From Bradyrhizobium monzae (GTDB lineage: Bacteria > Pseudomonadota > Alphaproteobacteria > Rhizobiales > Xanthobacteraceae), in the NCBI RefSeq assembly GCF_021458635.1, contig NZ_JAIRDQ010000004.1:552953-616952 (forward strand): a stretch of DNA of 64,000 nucleotides, in the 5' to 3' direction. The notes below the pieces were generated by a model that was not told where the DNA came from, ran no database searches, and saw nothing but the letters and a program-made list of their open reading frames with translations. Position 1 is the stretch's first letter; the number at the start of each line of letters is the position of its first letter. This document shows, piece after piece, positions 53,119 to 60,919 of the stretch. The translations under genes were made by a program, and so were the position numbers.

Positions 53119-53532
53119 CTAGCGGGCCTTCCGGCCCGCAGCCTTCAGCGCGCGTTGCGAGTAACGCTGGGCGACCTCCGCCCGGCAGAATGCCATGAAC
53201 GAGAGATACATGGTGCCGGACTTGTTCCGGTACTTGCCGTCGCACACCCGCATCTCGCGTTTGTAGGCCTGCCTCTCGGCGGCGTTGAGGCCGGGCTTGA
53301 AATCCGCCTCGCATTTCTTCTCGACGGCGGCACCGAGCTCGACGTCGCCGCTCGCGGTCAGCTCGCAATCCCTGAAGACCTTCATCGCGCTTTCGCAACT
53401 CTTCTGGGCGCTGATGGTGTCGGCGACCTCGTCCAGCGTCATGGATTTGTCCATGCAGACCATGGCGCGCGCCGGGTGGGCTGCGACCGACAGAACGATG
53501 GCGAGAGCGGCCAAGCAGGATTTCGAAAGCAT
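53119..53532 (-). CDS. Small secreted cysteine-containing protein, unknown function
   Basis: A 137-residue protein with a clear signal peptide (KSCLAALAIVLSVAAHPARA, cleaved before MVCMDKS). The mature part has six cysteines (VCMDK, SCESA, DCELT, KCEAD, VCDGK, FCRAE), spaced like a disulfide-bonded helical protein. Not assigned to a known family. It ends 9 bp from the rplT stop and converges with it, interrupting the rplT-pheS order. Confidence 0.72.
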   Translation of the reverse strand: MLSKSCLAALAIVLSVAAHPARAMVCMDKSMTLDEVADTISAQKSCESAMKVFRDCELTASGDVELGAAVEKKCEADFKPGLNAAERQAYKREMRVCDGKYRNKSGTMYLSFMAFCRAEVAQRYSQRALKAAGRKAR

Positions 53533-53682
53533 CGCAAAGGTCTCCTCGTATCCCCTTGGTGCCCGGCCCCCGCGCGAGGTTCAACCCAGCTGGTCCTACG
53601 CCCGAAATGACCGGCTTTTTGCTTGACGTTACGGCCTTCGGGCGGCGACAACCCAGCCGAATTTGGCAGCAAGGATTTGACT

Positions 53683-54765
53683 GTGTCCGACCTCGCAACG
53701 CTCGAAACATCCATCCTCGACCAGATCGCCGCCGCCGGCGATGAAGCCGCGCTCGAAGCGGTGCGCGTCGCAGCCCTCGGCAAGAAGGGCTCGATCTCGG
53801 CGCTGCTCGCCACGCTCGGCAAGATGTCGCCCGACGAGCGCAAGACGCAAGGCGCCGCGATCAACCAGGCCAAGGACAAGGTCACCGAGGCGCTCGCCGC
53901 ACGGCGCGACCTGCTGAAGTCCGCGGCGCTCGATGCGCGGCTGGCGTCCGAGACCGTCGACGTGACCTTGCCGCTGCGCGATGCCCAGGCCGAAGCCGGC
54001 CGCATCCATCCGTTGAGCCAGGTCTGGGACGAGCTGACCACGATCTTCGCCGACATGGGATTCTCGGTCGCCGAAGGTCCTGACATCGAGACCGACGATT
54101 ACAACTTCACCAAGCTGAATTTTCCGGAAGGCCATCCGGCGCGCGAGATGCACGACACGTTCTTCTTCCATCCGAAGGAGGACGGCTCGCGCATGCTGTT
54201 GCGCACCCACACCTCGCCGGTGCAGGTGCGCACCATGCTCACCCAGAAGCCGCCGATCCGCGTGATCTGCCCGGGCCGTACCTACCGCATCGATTCGGAC
54301 GCGACCCACACGCCGCAATTCCACCAGGTCGAAGGCCTCGTCATCGACAAGCACTCGCATCTCGGCCACCTCAAATGGATCCTGCACGAGTTCTGCAAGG
54401 CGTTCTTCGAGGTCGATCACATCAACATGCGCTTCCGCCCGTCGTTCTTCCCGTTCACCGAGCCGTCGCTGGAAGTCGACCTGCAATGCCGCCGCGACAA
54501 GAACGAGATCCGCTTCGGCGAGGGCGAGGACTGGATGGAGATCCTCGGCTGCGGCATGGTGCACCCGAACGTGCTGCGCGCCTGCGGCATCGATCCCGAC
54601 GAGTACCAGGGATTTGCCTGGGGCATGGGCATCGACCGCATCGCCATGCTGAAATACGGCATCGCCGATCTGCGCCAACTGTTCGACAGCGACGTCCGCT
54701 GGCTCAACCATTACGGCTTCAAACCGCTCGAAGTGCCGACACTTGCCGGAGGGCTGAGCTCGTGA
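53683..54765 (+). CDS. pheS: Phenylalanine-tRNA ligase alpha subunit PheS
   Basis: PheS is the catalytic subunit of the (alpha-beta)2 enzyme that charges tRNA-Phe. The 360-residue protein starts at GTG (SDLATLETSIL) with AAGGA 7 bases upstream. Class II motifs: the motif 2 stretch RTHTSPVQVRTM and RTYRIDSDATHTPQFHQVEG, and the motif 3 part GFAWGMGIDRIAMLKYGI. Its stop overlaps the pheT GTG by 4 bp. Confidence 0.96.
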   Translation: MSDLATLETSILDQIAAAGDEAALEAVRVAALGKKGSISALLATLGKMSPDERKTQGAAINQAKDKVTEALAARRDLLKSAALDARLASETVDVTLPLRDAQAEAGRIHPLSQVWDELTTIFADMGFSVAEGPDIETDDYNFTKLNFPEGHPAREMHDTFFFHPKEDGSRMLLRTHTSPVQVRTMLTQKPPIRVICPGRTYRIDSDATHTPQFHQVEGLVIDKHSHLGHLKWILHEFCKAFFEVDHINMRFRPSFFPFTEPSLEVDLQCRRDKNEIRFGEGEDWMEILGCGMVHPNVLRACGIDPDEYQGFAWGMGIDRIAMLKYGIADLRQLFDSDVRWLNHYGFKPLEVPTLAGGLSS

Positions 54766-57170
54766 AATTCACCCTCTCCTGGCTGAAGGATCATCTCGAC
54801 ACCGACGAGCCCCTGGAAAAGCTTGCCGACAAGCTCACCATGATCGGGCTCGAGGTCGAGAACATCGAGGACAAGGCGAGGGCGCTGAAGCCCTTCAGCA
54901 TTGCGAAGGTGATTTCGGCCGAGCAGCACCCCAATGCCGATCGGCTGCGCGTCTGCATGGTCGACACCGGTGACGGTGGCGCGGCGGTGCAGGTCGTGTG
55001 CGGTGCGCCGAATGCGCGCGCGGGGCTCGTCAGCGTGTTCTCGCCGCCCGGCACCTACATTCCCGGCAAGGACATCACGCTCGGCATCGGCACCATCCGC
55101 GGCGTCGAGAGCCGCGGCATGCTGTGCTCGGCGGCCGAGCTGCAGATCTCCAACGACCACGACGGCATCATGGAATTGCCGGCGGACGCGCCGATCGGCG
55201 CCGGCTATGCCGAATGGGCAGCCCTTGGCGATCCCGTGATCGAGATCAATCTGACGCCGAACCGGCAGGACTGCACCGGCGTGCACGGCATCGCGCGCGA
55301 CCTCGCCGCCGCCGACATGGGCAAATTCAAGGACGCCGCGATCAAGCCGATCAAGGGCGAATTCCCCTGCCCGGTGAAGGTCACGGTCGAGGACACCGCG
55401 CTGTGCCCGGGTTTTGCGTTGCGCCTCGTGCGTGGCGTGAAGAACGGCCCGTCGCCGGAATGGCTGCAGAAGCGACTGACCGCGATCGGGCTGCGCCCCA
55501 TCAATGCGCTCGTCGACATCACCAACTTCATGACCTACGACCGCGCGCGTCCGCTGCACGTGTTCGACGCCAGGAAGGTGGTGGGCAATCTCGTGGTGCG
55601 CCGCGCCCGCAGCGGCGAGGCGCTGCTCGCGCTCGACGGTCGCGCCTACAATCTCGATCCCTCGATCTGCGTGATCGCGGACGAGCACGGCGTCGAGTCG
55701 CTCGCCGGCATCATGGGCGGCGAAGCCTCGGGCTGCGACGAAAACACCACAGATGTCCTGATCGAATCGGCGCTGTGGAACGAGATCAACGTCGCCCAGA
55801 CCGGCCGCAAGCTCGGCATCAACTCCGATGCGCGCTACCGCTTCGAGCGCGGCGTCGATCCGGCCTTCATGGTGCCGGGACTGGAGCTCGCCACCAAGCT
55901 GGTGCTGGAGCTGTGCGGCGGCATGCCGTCAGAGAACGTCGTGGTCGGCAAGACTTTCGGCGACGATCGCGTGATCGATTTCCCGCTCACCGAGGTCAAG
56001 CGTCTCTCCGGCATCGAAGTGCCGCAGGTCGAGATGAAGCGTATCCTCTCCCATCTCGGCTTCATGATGGCGGGTCCGGGTCCCGTCGTGAAGGTCGCGG
56101 TGCCGTCGTGGCGCTCCGACGTGCATGGGAAGGCCGACATCGTCGAGGAAGTCGTCCGCATCTACGGCGTCGACAAGGTGCCGATGACGCCGTTCGAGCG
56201 CGGCGAGGACGCGCGCAAACCCATGCTGACACCGCTGCAGCTTCGCACCCGCCGCGCGCGGCGCGCGCTCGCGAGCCGCGGCATGACCGAAGCCGTGACG
56301 TGGTCGTTCATCACGAAGCCTGCAGCAAAACTGTTCGGCGGCGGCCAGCGCGAGCTCGAGGTCGCCAACCCGATCGCCGCCGATCTTTCCGACATGCGGC
56401 CGAGCCTGCTGCCGGGCCTGGTCGCAGCCGCACAGGCCAATGCCGACCGCGGTTTTGGCGACGTCGTGCTGTTCGAGGTCGGTCAGGTGTTCAAGGGCGA
56501 TCGCCCGCAGGATCAGTTCATGGCGGCGAGCGGCGTGCGCCGCGGCCTTGCGTCGCCGGACGGATTGGGACGGCACTGGTCGGGCTCGGCGCAGGCCGAT
56601 GTGTTCGACGCCAAGGCCGACGCGCTCGCGGTGCTGGCAGCCGCCGGCGCGCCGATGCAGGCGCTCCAGATCGTCGCCGGCGGTCCTGCCTGGCTGCATC
56701 CGGGCCGCTCCGGCACGATCCAGATCGGTCCGCAGAACGTGCTCGGCACTTTCGGCGAGATGCACCCCCGCGCGCTGGAAGTGCTCGGCGCCGACGGCCC
56801 GCTTGTCGTGTTCGAGGTGATCCTCGACCGCATTCCGGAGGCCAAGAAGAAGCCGACTCGCGCCAAGCCGTTGATCGAGCTCTCGACATTCCAGCCGGTG
56901 TCGCGCGACTTCGCCTTCATCGTCGATCGCGCCTTGAAAGCCGGCGACATCGTGCGCGCCGCGCAGGGCGTCGACAAGAAGCTGATCACCGGCGTCAACG
57001 TGTTCGACGTCTACGAGGGCAAGGGCATCGACGACGGCAAGAAGTCGATCGGCATCGCGGTGACGATCCAGCCGCGCGAGAAGACGTTGACCGATCAGGA
57101 GATCGAGGCCGTCGCCGCAAGGATCGTGGCGGAGGTCACGAAGAAGACCGGCGGCACGTTGCGGGGATGA
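54762..57170 (+). CDS. pheT: Phenylalanine-tRNA ligase beta subunit PheT
   Basis: The 802-residue beta subunit holds the editing site and helps bind tRNA. Domains in order: EMAP-type tRNA-binding (about 40-150, with ADRLRVCMVDTG), B3/B4 editing (about 210-390), B5 (about 400-475), a catalytic-like core and the C-terminal FDX-anticodon domain from about 707 (LSTFQPVSRDFAFIVDR). It starts at GTG overlapping the pheS stop, and its own stop overlaps the ATG of the next gene (ATGA). Confidence 0.96.
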   Translation: MKFTLSWLKDHLDTDEPLEKLADKLTMIGLEVENIEDKARALKPFSIAKVISAEQHPNADRLRVCMVDTGDGGAAVQVVCGAPNARAGLVSVFSPPGTYIPGKDITLGIGTIRGVESRGMLCSAAELQISNDHDGIMELPADAPIGAGYAEWAALGDPVIEINLTPNRQDCTGVHGIARDLAAADMGKFKDAAIKPIKGEFPCPVKVTVEDTALCPGFALRLVRGVKNGPSPEWLQKRLTAIGLRPINALVDITNFMTYDRARPLHVFDARKVVGNLVVRRARSGEALLALDGRAYNLDPSICVIADEHGVESLAGIMGGEASGCDENTTDVLIESALWNEINVAQTGRKLGINSDARYRFERGVDPAFMVPGLELATKLVLELCGGMPSENVVVGKTFGDDRVIDFPLTEVKRLSGIEVPQVEMKRILSHLGFMMAGPGPVVKVAVPSWRSDVHGKADIVEEVVRIYGVDKVPMTPFERGEDARKPMLTPLQLRTRRARRALASRGMTEAVTWSFITKPAAKLFGGGQRELEVANPIAADLSDMRPSLLPGLVAAAQANADRGFGDVVLFEVGQVFKGDRPQDQFMAASGVRRGLASPDGLGRHWSGSAQADVFDAKADALAVLAAAGAPMQALQIVAGGPAWLHPGRSGTIQIGPQNVLGTFGEMHPRALEVLGADGPLVVFEVILDRIPEAKKKPTRAKPLIELSTFQPVSRDFAFIVDRALKAGDIVRAAQGVDKKLITGVNVFDVYEGKGIDDGKKSIGIAVTIQPREKTLTDQEIEAVAARIVAEVTKKTGGTLRG

Positions 57171-57937
57171 GCTTTACGGACTTCCTTCCCAAGGACGTCA
57201 GCCTCACCATTGCGATGGCGCTCTGCGCCATCGCTTTCGTTTCGGGCACCGCGCGCGGTTTCTCCGGCTTCGGCTCCGCGCTGATCTTCATGCCCCTGGC
57301 GAGCAGTATCGCCGGGCCACGGCTGGTCGCCGCACTTCTGCTCGTCATCGATTTCGTCGCGGCCGCACCGCTGCTGCCCGACGCGTGGCGAAAGGCCGAC
57401 CGCAAGGCGACCGCCGTGATCGTGCTGGGCGCACTGGTCGGCGTGCCCGTCGGCACCTATTTCCTCAGCGTGCTCGAACCCGTCACCACGCGCTGGATCA
57501 TCTCCTGCTTCGTCGCCGCGCTTCTTCTGCTGCTGCTGTCGGGCTGGCGCTATCGCGGCAAGGACCACGCCTGGCTCTCGGTCGGCATCGGCGGCCTCTC
57601 CGGCTTCTGCAGCGGACTGGCGCAGACCGGCGGGCCGCCGATTGTCGGCTACTGGCTCGGCCGTCCGATCGAATCGATCGTGGCGCGCGCCAACATCTTG
57701 CTGTTCTTCGGCGCCTCGGATTTCTTCTCGATGGTCAGCTATGCCACGACGGGCCTGATCTCGCGCGAGTCGCTGCTGCTCTCGCTCATCGTCGGCCCGG
57801 TCTACGCGATCGGCGTGGCCTTCGGCGCCTCACTGTTCGGCCGCGCCAGCGAAGCGGTATTCCGCGGCATCTGCTACGCGTTGATTGCGATCGCGGTGAT
57901 CGCCGGACTGCCGGTGCTGGACGGTATTTTGCGCTAG
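57167..57937 (+). CDS. TauE/SafE family membrane permease
   Basis: A 256-residue membrane protein with about seven to eight segments. GTARGFSGFGSALIFMPL and GLAQTGGPPIVGYWLG are the paired motifs of the TauE/SafE (sulfite/organosulfonate exporter) family. The substrate cannot be told; many members export sulfur compounds, others are uncharacterised. Its ATG overlaps the pheT stop, so it is translated from the pheST transcript. A functional link to pheST is not expected. Confidence 0.88.
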   Translation: MSFTDFLPKDVSLTIAMALCAIAFVSGTARGFSGFGSALIFMPLASSIAGPRLVAALLLVIDFVAAAPLLPDAWRKADRKATAVIVLGALVGVPVGTYFLSVLEPVTTRWIISCFVAALLLLLLSGWRYRGKDHAWLSVGIGGLSGFCSGLAQTGGPPIVGYWLGRPIESIVARANILLFFGASDFFSMVSYATTGLISRESLLLSLIVGPVYAIGVAFGASLFGRASEAVFRGICYALIAIAVIAGLPVLDGILR

Positions 57938-57942
57938 TTCGC

Positions 57943-59331
57943 CTACGGCCGCGGCGCGCGACGCCGCTTCGTCGACGGCCTCGGCACCTCGGCCGGCTCA
58001 TCCTTCAGCGCACCGATCTTGCGGAGCGCGGCGTCCGCGGCGCGCTCGCCGCTTTCCCAGGCGCCGTCGACCGTGCCCCAGAGCGTCTCGTGCGTGGCTT
58101 CACCGGCGAGGAACATGTTGCCGATCGGCTCGGTCAGGACTCTTCGCGACAACTGCCCGCCGGGGGAGGCTGCCGACATCGCGCCCATCACATAGGGTGA
58201 CGCGTTCCAGCGCGTCACGGCGGTCTTCTGCACATTCGCAGCCACCTCGCTGCCGAACAGCTTGGTAATCCACTCCTTCGCGAAGGCCGCCATCGCCTTC
58301 TCGCCCTGCTCGGAGAGATCGCGGCCGAACGAACCGCCGACGTCGATCGAACACAGCGAGGATCCCCCGATATTGGCGAACATCAGTGCGGTGCGCGTGG
58401 AGTTGCTCTGCTCGATCAGGATGTCGTCGCGCGACAGCCCGAGCGGATTTCCCGGCAGCTGCAGCACGATGTGATCGTAGCTGCCAAGACCGAGCTTCGA
58501 CGCGGCATCGAGCGTACGCTTGGGGATGTCAGGCGCGAACTTGATCGCGCCGCTCGTGAGCACGTTGGTCGAGACGGTGATGATGGCGGCGCGCGCGGCG
58601 ATCTTGCCTCCTGGCGTCTCCACGCTGACGTCGCGATTGCTCCACACAATCCGGCTTGCCGGGGTCGAAAGCACGACGGGCGCCTGCTCGCCGAGCTTGG
58701 CTATCAAGGTGCCCAGACCCTGGCGACAGGCGATCGGGGCGTTGCGATCCTGCGCACGCGCCTTGTCGATCGCCGACAGCTCTTTCAGGTCTTTGCCGGC
58801 GAAGCTCGCACCGAGCACGAACTCGGCGGCGCCCGCCCAATCGCCGAGATCCTTTGGCAGCACCGACCCGCAGGACGTATCGAGCTTGCCGCGCGCGGCC
58901 TCGTCGATGGCACGGTTGGCGCGCACCAGCGCGGCCAAAAACTCCTCGGTCTCGCCCGCGCGCGCATTGCGGCGGCCGATGCGCATCTTCTGGCCCGACG
59001 GTGCCGGGGAGACATCGAGCCCGGCACTGCGCGCGAGCCGGATCATCGGGTTGGTGTCGGGATTGTGCATCCAGCGCGCGCCACGATCGAACGGCACGTC
59101 GAAGGTGGTGCTGTCGGTCATGCAGCGCCCGCCGATTTGCGACGCCGCCTCCACCACGACGACCTTGCGATTGGCCGCCATGACGCGCCGCGCTGCAGCG
59201 ATGCCGGCCGCACCCGCGCCGATCACGACAATGTCAGCCTCGCGCGGCAGCGGTGCGGCAGTTGCGCCCAGGACCGGCACTGCGGCAAAGGCTGCCGACG
59301 CCGATAGGAAGCCGCGGCGCGTGATTGTCAT
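57943..59331 (-). CDS. Tat-exported flavin amine oxidase-like protein
   Basis: A 462-residue FAD-dependent oxidoreductase. It starts with a twin-arginine signal TITRRGFLSASAAFAAVPVL, so it is probably folded and exported to the periplasm. The FAD site is IVVIGAGAAGIAAARRVMA followed by ASQIGGRCMTD. FDRGARWMH is the second contact, and FLAGEATHETLWGTVDGAWESG the C-terminal flavin motif of monoamine oxidases. The last 15 residues are very basic. Substrate unknown. The convergent TauE gene ends 6 bp away. The start before TITRRGF is chosen for the signal peptide. Confidence 0.86.
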   Translation of the reverse strand: MTITRRGFLSASAAFAAVPVLGATAAPLPREADIVVIGAGAAGIAAARRVMAANRKVVVVEAASQIGGRCMTDSTTFDVPFDRGARWMHNPDTNPMIRLARSAGLDVSPAPSGQKMRIGRRNARAGETEEFLAALVRANRAIDEAARGKLDTSCGSVLPKDLGDWAGAAEFVLGASFAGKDLKELSAIDKARAQDRNAPIACRQGLGTLIAKLGEQAPVVLSTPASRIVWSNRDVSVETPGGKIAARAAIITVSTNVLTSGAIKFAPDIPKRTLDAASKLGLGSYDHIVLQLPGNPLGLSRDDILIEQSNSTRTALMFANIGGSSLCSIDVGGSFGRDLSEQGEKAMAAFAKEWITKLFGSEVAANVQKTAVTRWNASPYVMGAMSAASPGGQLSRRVLTEPIGNMFLAGEATHETLWGTVDGAWESGERAADAALRKIGALKDEPAEVPRPSTKRRRAPRP

Positions 59332-59518
59332 GGCATGGTTTCCGGGGACTTGCGACGAACGGGAACAGCCCACGAACCTTGCCGCATCTGATGTTGCACA
59401 GCAACCATCATGGTGAATCAATCGTGCGCGACCTCACAGACCCATGAACCGAATTGCAACAGGTTTCGACCATGATACAGATGGAAAAAAAGACGGCCAG
59501 AAAGGCCCGGGGGAGTTC

Positions 59519-60484
59519 ATGGGGACGGTTCTAGATTCAGTCGGCAAGGTGATAGCCGCGTACCTCTCGAAGGAGGTGCCGGGCTACGAGCCGTTCACGC
59601 CGAGCGATCCCGAGCACCTGCGCGGCGTGATCCAGCCCGGCGACGTGATGCTGGTCGAAGGCAACAACCGCATCTCCGGCATCATCAAATATCTGACGCA
59701 GTCGACCTGGTCGCATGCCGCGCTCTACGTCGGTCCGGTCGAGGGCGCACAGGAGCCCGACGGCGAGCCGCATGTGCTGATCGAGGCCAATATCGGCGAA
59801 GGCGTCACCTCCGCGCCGCTGTCGAAATATTTTCCCTATCACACCCGCGTGTGCCGCCCGGTCGGGCTGTCCTATGAGGACCGCACCACGGTGTGCCGCT
59901 ATGCGATCAACCGCATCGGCTTCGGCTACGACACCAAGAACATCATCGACTTGATGCGTTTCCTGTTTCCGCTGCCGATCCCGCAGCGCTGGCGGCGGCG
60001 CATGATCGCGATCGGCTCGGGCGATCCGACCAAGATCATCTGCTCGGCGCTGATCGCGCAGGCGTTCGACGCGGTGCGCTATCCGATCCTGCCGAAGATC
60101 ACCAAGGCCGGCAGCCGCGCCGCCCGCCGCGAGATCCTGCACATCCGCGATTCCTCGCTCTATATGCCCCGCGACTTCGACATCTCGCCCTATTTCGAAG
60201 TGGTCAAACCCACCATCGTGCATGGCTTCGACTACACAGCCTTGCACTGGGCCGACAAGCAAAAGCCGCTCGAGGAGGTAGCGGGCTCATTCGGTGTGTT
60301 TCCAGAAACGCTCCGTGCGCCGCCGCTCGTTCCTGAAGCGATTGACGAAGAGGCGCCGGCTTCGGCTAAGCAAGTAAGCGCGCAACCTGCGGAGATAGAC
60401 GTCACCTCTTCCGAGCATTTTGTACTGCTGAAAGAGCTCGCGATGTGTCGCGCGCAAAAGCAGACGCAGGAGATCGCGGCTTAA
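59519..60484 (+). CDS. YiiX/YebB-like permuted NlpC/P60 cysteine hydrolase
   Basis: A 321-residue protein of the circularly permuted papain-like (YiiX) group, related to NlpC/P60 and LRAT enzymes. The motifs run in permuted order: GDVMLVEGNNRISGII, then His in STWSHAALYVGPV, and Cys in KIICSALIAQAFDAV. No signal peptide. Substrates for these proteins are poorly known and may be lipids or peptides. A start 25 codons upstream at 59444 is possible; I prefer the ATG with GGGGGAG 4 bases before it. Confidence 0.78.
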   Translation: MGTVLDSVGKVIAAYLSKEVPGYEPFTPSDPEHLRGVIQPGDVMLVEGNNRISGIIKYLTQSTWSHAALYVGPVEGAQEPDGEPHVLIEANIGEGVTSAPLSKYFPYHTRVCRPVGLSYEDRTTVCRYAINRIGFGYDTKNIIDLMRFLFPLPIPQRWRRRMIAIGSGDPTKIICSALIAQAFDAVRYPILPKITKAGSRAARREILHIRDSSLYMPRDFDISPYFEVVKPTIVHGFDYTALHWADKQKPLEEVAGSFGVFPETLRAPPLVPEAIDEEAPASAKQVSAQPAEIDVTSSEHFVLLKELAMCRAQKQTQEIAA

Positions 60485-60501
60485 GGCATCACTCTCGCCA
60501 C

Positions 60502-60587
60502 CGTCATTGCGAGGAGCGAAACGACGAAGCAATCCAAACTGTCACTATGGTGGGATTCTGGATTGCTTCGCTGCGCTCGCAATGACG
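60502..60587. repeat. Intergenic palindromic repeat (type 1, copy 2)
   Basis: Left arm CGTCATTGCGAG...GAAGCAATCCA and right arm TGGATTGCTTCG...CGCTCGCAATGACG. The right arm matches the copy at 30925-31004 at all but one base. The copy lies between two convergent genes (the YiiX-like gene and csoR). Confidence 0.85.
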
Positions 60588-60593
60588 AAGAAC

Positions 60594-60869
60594 CTACCGC
60601 TCGGCCCGCCCGATCACCGCCATCAGCTCCGCGATCTTCTCGCGCTGATCCGACTTGTCGCCGCTGGCGATCGCGTGCTCGACGCAATGGGCGACGTGAT
60701 CCTTCAAGACCTCTTCCTCGACCCGGCGCAGCGCAGCGCGCACCGCCGAGATCTGCGTGACGATGTCGATGCAGTAGCGGTCATCCTCGACCATTTTCGA
60801 GAGGCCGCGAACCTGGCCCTCGATCCGGCCGAGACGTTTTCCGACGGATGCCTTGATGTCCTTGCGCAT
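60594..60869 (-). CDS. csoR: CsoR-type copper-sensing repressor
   Basis: A 91-residue four-helix repressor of the CsoR/RcnR family. The copper site C-H-C is visible as Cys33, His58 and Cys62 (DDRYCIDIV, KDHVAHC), which identifies CsoR-type members. GRIEGQVRGLSKMVED is the N-terminal DNA-contacting helix. It is divergent from copA, and a classic operator lies between them, so copper should release it and induce both genes. Confidence 0.93.
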   Translation of the reverse strand: MRKDIKASVGKRLGRIEGQVRGLSKMVEDDRYCIDIVTQISAVRAALRRVEEEVLKDHVAHCVEHAIASGDKSDQREKIAELMAVIGRAER

Positions 60870-60877
60870 GACGCCTA

Positions 60878-60896
60878 TATACCCCTACCGGGTATA
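60878..60896. promoter_or_regulatory. CsoR operator
   Basis: TATACCC-CTACC-GGGTATA, a perfect inverted repeat 9 bp from the csoR start and 24 bp from the copA start. It matches the TATACCC...GGGTATA box known for CsoR. Confidence 0.88.
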
Positions 60897-60919
60897 GGTT
60901 ACAAGGCCGGAGCGCAGGA

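Noticed and set aside
54998..57937. The long upstream extension of the TauE/SafE frame through pheT
   Set aside because: The extension is Arg-rich sequence in the +1 frame of pheT. The real protein starts at the ATG overlapping the pheT stop.
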